64,000 bases of DNA from the NCBI GenBank assembly GCA_020746995.1, contig JAGPXD010000001.1, forward strand, positions 5,270,001-5,334,000. Reading direction: 5' to 3'. The stretch is from Plectosphaerella cucumerina (Eukaryota; Ascomycota; Sordariomycetes; Glomerellales; Plectosphaerellaceae). The stretch's first letter is position 1. Every line of letters starts with the position of its first letter. The notes beneath the pieces are model-generated. The model did not search any database. It worked only from the letters and a program-made list of their open reading frames with translations, and had not been told where the DNA came from. Shown piece by piece: positions 26,451 through 36,824 of this stretch. The position numbers were made by a program, and so were the translations under genes.

Positions 26451-27534
26451 TTAGATGTTGGCCACCCTGCGAGTGAGCTTGTGCTGGTTCCAGAAAGCAG
26501 CTATCTCTTCAGGTATCCAAGATGCTGGCTGCCTCACTCCGTCCCGGCTTGGCCCAGGTCGCACGTCGAGCAACCGGATGGCAGCGTTTCGAGAAGTTCC
26601 ACTTTCCTCTATGAACTTAACAGGGTCGTCTTCCATACGCGGCGGTACGCCACAAGGGGTCGTTCTATGTACCAACAAGGGTCAAGTCTTCATCATCACT
26701 CATCTCCAGACTGATCTCGACTACGACCACCAACATGTATCCGTTTTGCCAATAAGAAGCCTTGGTCTTGTTCGATATACTCTCGAGCCTTCCTGAATGG
26801 CTTGCATAACCTATCCCTCGAGATCCGGTGCACCACAACGAACATCATGTCCGTCTGGTGCCAGGGTGATCATGATTGAGCGACTGGCATAACACAGCCT
26901 TTCCACTCCCACTGAGCCATGACGTTTAATAGATCGGCCCCGGGAAAAAAGCCAATTTAGCTCTCACCGGAGGCTCACGGACATCACTAACCCCTGGGTA
27001 CTTCATCGACGTTGGAAGTGTCTTGGACTCATTTGTTCAGAAAGCCTATTCAGCAGAGGGCCGCCCTTACCTCCGAGCAGCTCAACGGCCGCTCGGGACG
27101 TCCTTCTCTCGATCTTAATCTCGACGACTCTTCCGGGGCTGGAAACGTGGTACAGGGAGAGCGTCAGGGCCCCTTCTGTTCCGTGCTGCGGCGTACAGGG
27201 CGCCCGAACGATCAGCTCTTGATCGCGTGGCACAGTGGTCGACATCGTCACGACGACCTCGAGTGTAAGATTTCGTCTCAGATAGAGATGAGGGCAACCA
27301 CCAGCTTGCGCCTCAGGCTTCAGAGTGCAGCAGTTCCAGGTCTGTATGACGCCCAGTAGACGGCACAGCACACCCGAGCTTTCCTCTACACCGACTATTG
27401 CTGCTATCGAAACGCAAAAGCAATGAAAGGCCCTCGGCGAATCGACCTCAGTGCATGCAGGAGGCCTGACTTCAAGAGAAGCTCCTAGCCGACGTGATCG
27501 TCATGAGGATCTGGATAGTCTTCAGGAATAGCAC
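26451..27534 (-). pseudogene. Possible decayed gene, minus strand
   Basis: Three protein-like segments lie in order on the minus strand without a credible splice model. The first (about 27534-27420, including AIPEDYPDPHDDH and ELLLKSGLLHALRSIRRG) is broken by TAG/TGA codons. In the same frame, after more stops, comes a 122-codon open segment (27371-27003) containing ELIVRAPCTPQHGTEGAL and VVEIKIERRTSRAAVELLGG. After a stop-rich gap, a 75-codon segment (26678-26451) ends with PASWIPEEIAAFWNQHKL. I do not recognise the family. The pattern fits a gene eroded by point mutations, although a real multi-exon gene with unusual introns or pure chance cannot be excluded. Confidence 0.3.
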
Positions 27535-28544
27535 GCAAAGCGAGTTAAGGGGCGCACGTCCGTCAGCATTCCAAGGCTGAGGTGCGAGAAGGATGAGAGG
27601 GTTCAGGGTTGAAGCGAGAGGCTGAGATGTGCTCAAAGTGTACCAAGGTGCTGCACAGCCAGCTCGGAGGGACGCTACTAGAGCCCCTCTTTCCCATGCC
27701 CCACGAGCCTCTGAAAGCGCTCACCGAGGAGGCAGCTGGCAGGGGTCGGGTCGTTCAGTCAGGTGCGATTGCCGCTGGGAGGCGAAACTGGAGCAGGTGT
27801 GCCCAGTGCTTGGGGCCAGGCAGAGAACGGCGGGCTTGAGCCACCCCGGGACCGAGGGCGTGACTGACTAATGGGAGGAGGAGCTTGGGACAGCACTATT
27901 ACCGTCCTAACATGCGCACGCAACGTCGCCACTATGTTCTGATAGCATAATAGCATCACCTGTTTTAGATCGAGGTCACCCGAGGACCCCCTGCCTGCCT
28001 GACTCCAGAGGGCAGACTGAATGACCCCGGCAAGTGCGAGCGAGGCATGACCGGCGGGCGACCTCTCTCCAGGCAGATCCTCAAAAAGCACAGTCATCCA
28101 TGTCGAGAGACCTCCCCGGACCTGACCTGGACTCCCGTCCTCCCATCTCGTTCTCGTGCACACACACACATTCACGAACACACAACTCTAGGCTTCCCTC
28201 GACCACGCCCGCCCATATCCATCTGTGCAAGCAGCATTACTGCATCTAGCCCCAGGCACCAGTCGGCTTTCCCATCCTCGCACATCGTATTCCAGACTCG
28301 CCCGCGGAGCATCCCCATAGCTAGCTATCATCCCATAGGTCTGTCTCGGGCTTCCAAGCCTGCCATTACCTACCTATCCCGCCCTTCAGGTCCAGGTCTT
28401 GCCCACCTGTCTGTCACTGGTCCCGGACCATTCCCCTTCTTGGGCCAACCTCAGCTCTCTCCCGGGCCCCCTTCCTCCGCGCCCCCTGGCAACCTCGCCG
28501 CGTGTCCAACAAGCGAACGAACCTCCTTCACATCAGCCGAGGAC
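27535..28544. other. Promoter and leader of checkpoint kinase
   Basis: Upstream flank of the FHA kinase gene. The 500 bases before the start are pyrimidine-rich with a short CA repeat (about 28158-28168). The reading frame of the kinase stays open from 28047, so an upstream start cannot be ruled out, but the encoded Pro/Ser-rich sequence looks like leader. Confidence 0.5.
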
Positions 28545-30759
28545 ATGGCGCCCCGCGAGCAGAGTCAATTGAAGCGCCCCCGTGTGAGTCCTCATCTCTG
28601 CCTTGCTTCCTGGTGGCCATTCCTTAACACCCCCTTCAAGGCCTCTCCAGGGTCGCCCCAGGCCGATGCCGACTCCAAGAAGCCCCGACGCTCCGACCGC
28701 CTGTCCGACCATGATAAGACACCCGTCTCCCACAAGCAACACCTGCCCTCGCCCGTCACACACGTCACAAACGCAGAGTCGGACGAACTGTATAAGGAAG
28801 GCACTGCCACCCCTCCCGAGGGACGCCCCAGCCAGGTCCAGAAGGACGAGAGTCAGGCCAATGCCCTGTCGTCACCGCCTCAGGACACGCAGGCCTTCTC
28901 TCAGTTCCCCGGCGAGGTGAAGGATTCCTTGTCTGAGGAGGTCGAGGATGAGGTCAAGGAGGGCGTCTGGGGCTACCTCTTCCCCTTGGACACCAAATAT
29001 GGCCGGCCCTTGGTGATGAAGAAGCGGAGCGCATGCCCCATGCCCGACGCCCTTGAGTCCATGTCGTCCGACTCGGACAAGAAGGGAAAGTCCCCCCTCA
29101 AGAAGGAGGAGCAGGCATACGAGCGCACCAAGATCAAGGGCGTTCCTTCTGGCGGCTATCTCATCGGTCGCCACCCGGAGTGTGGTATGTATCCTCGCGC
29201 CCCGAGGTTCCCTCTCCCCCCAGAAGCCGACCATCGTGCTGACCGCGCGCCCAAAGACATCGTTGTCGATGATCCTATCGTGTCCAACCGACACTGTCTG
29301 CTCTTTGCCGAGAACAAGGGCGGCGACAACGTCGCCATCCTCGAGGACCTGTCGAGCAACGGTACCTTTGTCAACGAGGGTATCGTTGGCCGTAACCAGA
29401 GGAGAGAGCTCCAGGAGCAAGACGAAATTGCCGTCCTTGGCAAGGCTCGCTTCATCTTCCGCTACCCAAAGAGCCGCCAGAGCAATGGCTTCCTGGCGCA
29501 ATACACCCTGCTCGAGCGCCTCGGCAAGGGCCACTTTGCTGAGGTCTTCCTCTGCATTGAGAAGTCGACGGGACAACGCTACGCCGTCAAGGTGTTCACA
29601 AAGACCCCAGGCATGCAAGAGCGATCTAAGACAGAGGGCTTGCAGCAGGAGATCGCTGTCCTCATGGGCGTCAGCCACCCGAACGTCTTGTGTCTCAAGG
29701 ACACTTTCGACGAGGCCAAGGCTGTCTATCTCGTCCTCGAACTCGCCGCCGAGGGCGAGCTCTTCAACTTCATCGTCATGAAGCAGAAGCTATCAGAGGC
29801 GGACACCCGGAAACTGTTCACACAGCTGTTCCAGGGTATCAAGTACTTGGTAAGTCGATCATACACTTTTCGGCCCTTCAGGATCGCGTGCTCATTCATC
29901 ACAGCATGACCGGAACATTGTTCACCGAGACATCAAGCCTGAGAACATTCTCATGGTTGATAAGGATCTGCACGTGAAGCTTGCCGATTTCGGATTGGCC
30001 AAGATTATCGGCGAAGAGTCATTCACGACAACGCTTTGCGGCACCCCCAGTTATGTTGCGCCCGAGATCCTAGCCGAGGGTAGGCACCGGAAGTATACCA
30101 AGGCAGTCGACATCTGGTCCCTGGGCGTCGTTCTGTACATCTGTCTATGTGGCTTCCCGCCGTTCTCGGACGAGCTTTTGAGCCAGGACTTTCCCTACAC
30201 CCTCTCGCAGCAGATTAAGAGCGGCAGGTTTGATTATCCCTCGCCATACTGGGACTCGGTGGGAGATCCAGCATGTGAGTCAAATTCCGTTTCGGTACCT
30301 ACAGACGGCCAAGATACTAATGCACCCCACGTAGTGGATCTCATCGACTCGATGCTCATTGTCGACCCAGAGCGACGCTTCACCATTGACCAGTGTCTCA
30401 ACCACCCCTGGATGACCCAGGGCGCGCCCAGCGTAGCGGATAGCACCGATGGGCTCGTCGGCGGCATAAAGGGTCTCGATGTCCACCGAAGGGGAGTTCA
30501 CCGCGAGCGGACTCTGCTGAGCTCACTCAACAACGTCCAGGTTACGGCGAGGATCGCGGGTGGCGATACAGTCAAGGTCTTCGCTAAGAACACGGACAAG
30601 ACTGCCGGCGCCCGCAAGGAGGCCGGTCCCGCCCACAACCGGGCACCGGGCGAGTTCATGCAGATGGGCGGCAAGGGAGATGAGGACCTCTTCACAAACG
30701 ACGGAACCAGCGTCTACTCGAAAACTGACGTTACGGACAAGCACAAGAATAAACACTGA
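28545..30759 (+). CDS. cds1: FHA-domain checkpoint kinase (Chk2/Cds1/PRD-4 type)
   Basis: Ser/Thr kinase of the Rad53/Cds1/Chk2 family, acting in DNA damage and replication checkpoints; the Neurospora member PRD-4 also resets the clock. Five exons: 28545-28583, 28641-29184, 29257-29849, 29905-30274 and 30335-30759, giving 656 residues. An acidic Ser-rich N-terminus precedes the FHA domain (about 180-270; GRHPECDIVVDDPIVSNRHC spans intron 2, then SSNGTFVN). The kinase domain (about 275-545) has GKGHFAEV, AVKVF, HRDIKPEN (after intron 3), DFGLAK and GTPSYVAPEIL, so all catalytic elements are present. The C-terminal tail is basic. The start at MAPREQSQLKRPR is chosen because it opens a typical nuclear-type N-terminus. 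Introns 1, 2 and 4 (57, 72 and 60 nt) are multiples of three with no in-frame stop; only intron 3 (55 nt) breaks the frame. Confidence 0.94.
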
Positions 30760-31284
30760 GGGGCGACGAGGGGCGTGACGGAAGAATTTGAACCCGGCAG
30801 ATGCCATGTCTTTTGGGCTGTTGCTTGTACAATTCGGTTGTTAAGGGGTCAACGGTCCTCGCCGTGGTATGACCTGGGCGACGGACCAAAAGTTGGAAGG
30901 CGTTTGGAATTGTCCTTAGTCGGCTTGGTTTCCGCAGCCAGGCGCCAGGGTATTATTGCAGGGGCCGCCGGCGCGGGAAATAATGTTTGAATTGAAGCAA
31001 CATTGCGCTTCGCACCTCGAACCGAGAAATCAGTGATGCGCCACAGTCCACCGAGCCAGACCGATGCACCGGCGCGTGCACACCGAAAGTTCCGCCGATA
31101 ATTTCCCGGTCCGCGGGAGGTGGGGCTCGCCCCTCCTCGCACAGAAGTGAGAAACTGAATCTGAAAACTACAACCACATCCGAGCGACCCCGCCAAAAAG
31201 GTTCACCGACCGACGACGAGATCTCTCGCCCCAGTTCAGCCACCCCGAATTATCCGAAGCGGCAAAGGCGACGACGACGACAAT
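30760..31284. other. Intergenic region before eIF3m
   Basis: Tandem spacer of 525 bases: 3' flank of the kinase and promoter/leader of eIF3m, ending in a CGACGACGACGACAA run just before the ATG. No other feature recognised. Confidence 0.5.
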
Positions 31285-32728
31285 ATGGCGGCCGGCTCGA
31301 CCCAAAATGCGCAGCCGCAGCTGCTCTTCGTGGACGGCGCCTTCGGCGAGCTCGCCCAGGAGATGGCCGAGTACCTCAAGGTCTCGGACGAGCTGAAGCC
31401 CCTGCTGGAGAACGAGTCCAAGAAGGAGGAGGCCCTCTCCAAGCTGGTGCGCGCCTCGACGACGCTCAACACGGTCCCCGAGAAGGAATACACGGCCGCC
31501 TCGAACCTGATGATCCACCTTGTCCTGCAGTCGGACGAGCCCAAGAAGCACCTGCCCGCCCTCTGCCAGGCCTTCTCCAAGCCCCCCACCAGCTCGCCCG
31601 TCAACGGCGTCGGCCTGAGCCTCAACGCGCTCACCACTGTCTTCAACCTCATCGAGCCCAAGAACCCCATCCGATTCAACGTCTTCTCCGCCATCCTCAA
31701 CTTCCTCAAGTCGCAGGGCTCTTTCGATGTCATCGAGCCCTACCTGAAACACCTCCCGGCATGGTTCGACGACTGGAACACCGGCGAGGAGTACCAGCGC
31801 AACATGTACGTCAACATCTCGGAGGTTGCCTCCGAGGCGGGACGTGATGTGTAAGTCAAGACCCCAGATCCAAAACATGGCGAGGGCCGGCAGGGAGCCT
31901 CGGCCGGACAGGCGCATGAGCTGTGGCGCTGACGATGCTCCCCCCCCCACCTGCAGTGAGAGCTACGAATACCTCCTCAAGGCGCTCCGCACCTTTGATG
32001 GTGACGACAAGGAGGAGGTCGGCTCCGAGGAGGCCCAGGAGCTGTCCCTGCGCGCCGTTCGCGAGAGCCTGCTTTCCAACACCCACCTCCTCTTCACCGA
32101 CGTCCGCAGCATACCCAGTGTCCAGAACCTGAGCGAGACGCACCCCGTCTGGTCGCAGCTCCTCGACATCTTCGCCGAGCAGGACCTCGAGGACTACAAC
32201 GATTTCAACGACGAGCACGAGGGCTTCCTGGAGAAGGAGGGCCTCGACGCCGACCGCCTGCTCCGCAAGATGCGCCTGCTGACCTTTGCGTCAGTCGCCG
32301 CCCAGACGACCAGCCGCCGCATTGAGTACGGCACCATCGCCAAGGCGCTGCAGGTCCCCTCGGAGGACGTCGAGATGTGGGCCATTGACGTGATCCGCGC
32401 CGGTCTCGTCGAGGGCAAGCTCTCGCAGCAGGACCAGGTCTTCCTCATCCACAAGGTCACATACCGTGTCTTCGGCACGCGCCAGTGGCAGGAGCTCTCC
32501 ACCAGGCTCGACTCTTGGCGCGTCACCCTCACCAACCTTGTCGACGTTGTCCGCAAGGAGGAGGGCAACGCCAAGGCCCAGAAGGAGCGCGAGATTCAGG
32601 AGCTTGAGCGCAAGCTCCAGAACACCGGCGTCGACGGCCGGCAGCGCGGCGGCCACGGCCGGAGGGACGGTCAGCGGGAGCACAAGGAGCCGAGGGAGCC
32701 GAAGCTGAGGACGGATGATGACGATTGA
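31285..32728 (+). CDS. eIF3m: Translation initiation factor eIF3 subunit M
   Basis: PCI-domain subunit of the eIF3 complex, which assists 40S recruitment to mRNA. Two exons, 31285-31850 and 31957-32728, joined by a 106-bp GTAAGT...CAG intron that gives RDV-ESYEYLLKAL; 445 residues, the usual length for fungal eIF3m. The N-terminal half is helical, with QLLFVDGAFGELA and a conserved HLVLQSDEPKKHLPAL-like stretch. The C-terminal PCI/winged-helix region (about 220-390) includes TSRRIEYGTIAKALQVP and VEMWAIDVIRAGLVEGKLSQ. The tail (about 405-445) is charged, with Arg/Glu/Lys repeats. Codon use is strongly biased to C- and G-ending codons, as expected for a highly expressed translation gene. Confidence 0.95.
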
Positions 32729-33254
32729 GCGGCCACCACCGCGAGCTGCTTGCATGGATGATTCGCTGGCGTATCGGGCACTGTTCTTGGCATCACCACC
32801 CAACGAGCGGCAGGCAAAAGGGGAACACTGCGTCCACGGGGAGGGATTAAGGGTGGGAGCTACCTCGCATGATGACGACGACCACGCGACCTGGGAGACG
32901 AAAAACATCAGAAGGCGGGATGCGACCCGATGGCCAAACGGCCGCGGGGCCAGGAGGTGTTTGACGCATCGACGACAAGCGCGTATTATAGAGCCGGGAA
33001 TCACCCTGGACGAGGAAGCAGATGGACCTAGCGGCCGGTGCGTGCTCGCACAGCGCCGTTGCCGCATCGGGGGGTATGAATAGTCGATCAATGTGAATTG
33101 GCGTTTGCCGTATGAACCGTTTGGAGGTATAAATTCTTGAGTGTTCTAGTAGGCCAGGAAGTTGTACAGCAGCTGGTCTATGGTATGAATCTAGGCTGCC
33201 GAGGCTGTAAATCTAACACAGCCCCTGCGAGGTCAGGTAATGTGGCGTGGTGGT
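32729..33254. other. Convergent intergenic region
   Basis: 3' flanks of eIF3m (plus) and the FAR-17a-like gene (minus). No gene recognised; the right part is AT-richer (33090-33215). Confidence 0.5.
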
Positions 33255-34050
33255 CTACTGGATCTTCTTCAGGGGCTTCCCGGCCTCGCGCCGCATCTGC
33301 GGGACGCCGTTGACCCGGCCGTAGAGCCATTTGAGCATAACGGTGCTCCCGGTCATGAGAACAGCCGAGAAGGTGAAGAGGCCGACGCGCTGTGTGGTGT
33401 CAAGAACGGTGAAGCTACAAACGAACGGTGTTAGTCAACCACTCTTGCTGTCTTGGCGGAAGCCGCATTCCCATAACAGCCAGAGAATGGATTCAGGTGA
33501 CCTACATGGGGTAAGGATACCACCCGTTGTGGGAGAAACAAAGCTCGACCCAGCCCCAGTAGAGGAAGGCAATGAAAAGGCTAAGGCCCAGGGCAGAGTA
33601 GGCACGAATGGTCCAAGGGGGGCTTAGGAGCAGCAGGTCGAGGGTCAACAGGACGGCCGGGGCGGCGTGGAAGCTGACATCGGGCAGCAAGTCGAGGGAG
33701 AAGCCCGGGGGGTAGAGGAGGCTCTTGTCAATGGTGCGGATGCCCCAGTAGAGAAGCGAGATGAGGACCTCAAGGGGAGCGGTGGTGACGGAGAGGAAGT
33801 TCTTCAGGGCGAAGAGGGAGGGGTTGAGGGTCAGATCAGCGAGGAGCCCGGTGGCAAAGGTGGCGGTGGATGCAGCGAGACCCAAATTTGTGAGGTGCTG
33901 ATAATTTCCACCGAAGCCAGCGGAGATGGGGTGGGTGAGAGCGAAGAGGAAGTGGAAGGCGAGGGCGAAGCTGGCGAGGCCGAGGATGTGGAGGGCGAGG
34001 GAGAAGGTGCGCGAGGGCGACGCCAAGCGCTGGTTTTGGTGACGGGCCAT
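33255..34050 (-). CDS. FAR-17a/AIG1-like integral membrane protein
   Basis: Two exons, 34050-33506 and 33414-33255, with a 91-bp GTAGGT...TAG intron, giving 234 residues. It is a polytopic membrane protein with about six hydrophobic segments (for example LALHILGLASFALAFHFLF near residue 16 and AVLLTLDLLLLSPPW near 130). Its order of motifs, with a Trp/His/Tyr-containing core (LLYWGIRTIDKSLL, FHAAPAVLLTLD, WGWVELCFSHNGWYPYP), matches the FAR-17a/AIG1 family. Mammalian members are threonine/histidine-dependent hydrolases of fatty acid esters of hydroxy fatty acids; activity in fungi is not established. A His in the FHAAP segment and a Thr further upstream are candidates for the catalytic pair. 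The cytosolic C-terminus is basic. The start is the Met opening MARHQNQRL; 93 in-frame codons upstream are low-complexity and are treated as leader. Confidence 0.85.
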
Positions 34051-34565
34051 GGGTGATGTGATGTTGTGGATGTTGAGGTTGGTTGGGTGTGAGGGTGAGG
34101 ATGAGGATGAGGTTGCGTGTGCGATGCCGGGGGACTTGGCTTGAGGTTTTGGCGGCCGTGAGCGGGTGGTGAGCGGGTTATTACAAGGCGGCACGTCGGG
34201 GATGTCGATGTCTCCGAGGTTGAGGTCTGAAGCTTCAGCTCGATGACGTTGGGCTCCGGATGCGGCCCCACATCGGCGCTCCACCGCTCCAGTCTCGACG
34301 GACCGACCGGGACTTACGGAGGGTTCCAAGTCTGGTTACGTTCACTTTGACTTGGTGAGCATGTACGAACTCTGGCATAGGAATTCGAAAGTGGTGTCAC
34401 TTAAAATTTGAAAATCAGTTCAGATGGGAAATACTGACTACTGCTTTTACTAGTAGTACCTGCATCACCTACCAGCCTTATATTCGGACCCCATTATGCT
34501 GGAGGAGTGGACGAAACTGTTAAGATGGATGTCATAGTCGACCCGGCATAGCTTGCTTCCATCTT
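34051..34565. other. Spacer between two minus-strand genes
   Basis: Contains the promoter/leader of the FAR-17a-like gene and the 3' flank of the dehydrogenase gene. AT-richer between 34370 and 34510. No other feature seen. Confidence 0.5.
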
Positions 34566-35660
34566 CTAAGCCGTGCTCAACCGGGCAATAGTCTCTTCCA
34601 CACCAGCAAAGGCAAATTCGGCCATCGTCTCCTTCCACAGCTGCTCCGAGATACGCCTGCCCTCCTCCGAATACAGGATGGGTGCCATGCTGTTATCGCA
34701 GTGTTAGTCCAGTCATGCAGGCAGTCGTTATGGAAAAACTACTTACGGCTTGATCTTCTGCGTCGAGAGGTATTGCCCATGAGACTCCTCTCCGTGCCTT
34801 ACGGCCGCGTCGGTAATGTTACGCGCGCCGACTGCCGCAGAGTATCCGATCAGGCGCCCCCAGAGCCCTACCAGCTTGCCGCTGATGGTGCCGCGCATCT
34901 GGCGGTTGAAGTCTGAGCCGTAAAGCATACCGGGCGTGGCGCAATTGATTGTTGCCACCGACGCCGGAACACGTCTTGCCAGTTCCGCAAGGAAGAATTG
35001 ACCGAGTAGCTTGGAGACCATCATGCGGTCCAGGGGTACGGCGCCCTCGAACGAGTCGAGGGCAGGGAGAAGGGGGACGGCCTTTTGCTCCTTGAAGGCA
35101 GTCCAGGCGGCGACGTCAGAGGATGTCAGGGTGATCCTTGTTGGGCCATTCTGGTTTTGGCGTTTGTTGCTTACTACAGGTAGAAGTAGTGAGAGGAGGA
35201 GAACCGTCGAGAGGTAGTTGACTTGGATCACTCGGTCGTGGCCTGTGGTCTTGCTCGTCTCAAGCTGCGTCAAAAAGAGCCCCGCGTTGAGCACGGCGAT
35301 GTCAAGTCTCTCCAGAGTATTGGTGCGTTCCGCGAACGCTACAACCGAAGCGTAGTCGTCCAGGTCCAGCTTCCAAACCTCGATGACACTGGACTCGATA
35401 TTTCTGTCTTGTTTGAGGCCAGCCGCTGCCTTGTTGCCCTTTTCCTCGTCCCGAACAGCGAGGATTAACCTGCTTACACCGAGGTCGAGGAGCTGTCGGG
35501 CAACTTCCAGGCCACAGCCCGTGTTGGCGCCGGTGACGACGGCCGTCTTCCCGGTGAGACTTACACCGCTGACCTCCTCGGGAGTAACGGTGAGTTGACG
35601 GTAGAGGAAGCCTCCGATGCTGCCCTCCTTTTCGGGGGTTGTGTCGAACTGTGGGGGCAT
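34566..35660 (-). CDS. Short-chain dehydrogenase/reductase, atypical active site
   Basis: Two exons, 35660-34747 and 34689-34566, joined by GTAAGT...CAG, giving 345 residues. Classical SDR fold: the nucleotide-binding motif TGANTGCGLE (residues 43-52), a DLDD-type segment near 99-102, NAG at 125-127 and a Ser pair at 180-181 (TLTSSD). The expected YxxxK motif reads MMVSK at 213-217, so the catalytic Tyr is Met while the Lys is kept. This makes ordinary dehydrogenase activity doubtful. The C-terminal region fits retinol-dehydrogenase-like fungal SDRs of unknown substrate. The start at MPPQFDTTPEKE matches what I expect for this subfamily; a Met 30 codons upstream is in frame. It is divergent from the WD40-cyclophilin gene, sharing about 1.16 kb. 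Confidence 0.88.
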
Positions 35661-36824
35661 TTCGGCTGGATTTTGGTGAGGAAGGGGAACGGTAACGGAC
35701 TTGGTGTCGGATGGTATGCCCTGAGGGAGTGGCCTGGAACCGCTGTGCAAGCACTATCCGGGGGGCCTTTTGAGCTCGAGCTCGGAAGGTTTGGTGAGAG
35801 GGTGGATACCGCTGCTCGGGGGGTTTAGGGGGGCATCTTGGACTTTGGATCCTTCGCAGTCCCGGGGAATCTTGATCTTCATGCTATCTTGCTGTCAAGC
35901 AGATAGAGAGGGTGACAGTATTGCCTTTGATGTGTGGTGATAGGAGAGAGAGCCAAGGCTTCAAGCCATGAAGTGGTTCCCCTTTCGAGGGTTCAAATGG
36001 CGTGCCCCCGGAGCTAGGCGAGTACAGATCATCGCGACTAATATGATGTCTCCCTCAGTCAAACGTGGGAAACTACTCATACTGCATAAGTGAGGCCGAC
36101 TGGTTTGAGATAAAGCGTTTGTCTGCTCCGGGAGTCACACTGGAAGACCCCGTTGCTGGTCAAGGCATACTCTCGAGCAGCGTTCAAACCAGCTCAACAC
36201 ATGTTGAGCAGATCCATGTAATCTCGTACCTATAAATTATTATTTTTAAAAAAACGACGCCCAGGTCACACTAATCACCCGGCCTAATTGCCAGTAGACT
36301 GTGGTGACCTGCGAATCCAAAGAGATGATGATGTGAGCAAGGCAATCTGTTGTCAAACATCGCATCTGGCGTTTCCGTGCCATAGTCTTGTCTGTGCCTA
36401 CGGATGCCATCGAATCATGAGCAAGAGACTCGGTCTCGCACCAGGATCAGTTCGTCAACAGGGTTCTCGACAGGTACGTGAAGGTACACTGCAACTGCGT
36501 GCGACTGCTGGGAGGGGATGCTGTTCAGGGACCAAACTAATGCCAGTGGAGTAGTCCAGTGCGGGCAGGCCCAGGACTCGGAAGCTCCCGGAATTTTACA
36601 GCGGGAAAAGCCCCACTTATCCCCCGAGACGGGCGCCGGCGCAAGCGTTGACAGACCCTCTGATTGGCCCAATTCATGCAGTAGAACCCTGGCGCGGCGC
36701 ATCCAGCTTAGGAAAACACCATCATCAACGAAGCTCCTGCCTCCCCTCCGACTACCAACTTCACGACGTCGCATCAAGTCAAACACAAGCCTCCCATCCG
36801 CGTCGCCTGTGCACAACCGCAGAT
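35661..36824. other. Divergent intergenic region
   Basis: Promoter DNA of the dehydrogenase and of the WD40-cyclophilin. A short AT-rich tract (about 36228-36256, ATTATTATTTTTAAAAAAA) stands out against the GC-rich surroundings. No gene recognised. Confidence 0.5.

Noticed and set aside
28047..28544. 166-codon in-frame extension before the checkpoint kinase
   Set aside because: Composition is leader-like (Pro/Ser/Thr, CA repeat) and unrelated to the kinase family; the start at 28545 is more plausible, though not proven.
35988..36010. GGGTTCAAATGGC resembling a tRNA B box
   Set aside because: No A box at proper spacing and no cloverleaf could be drawn.
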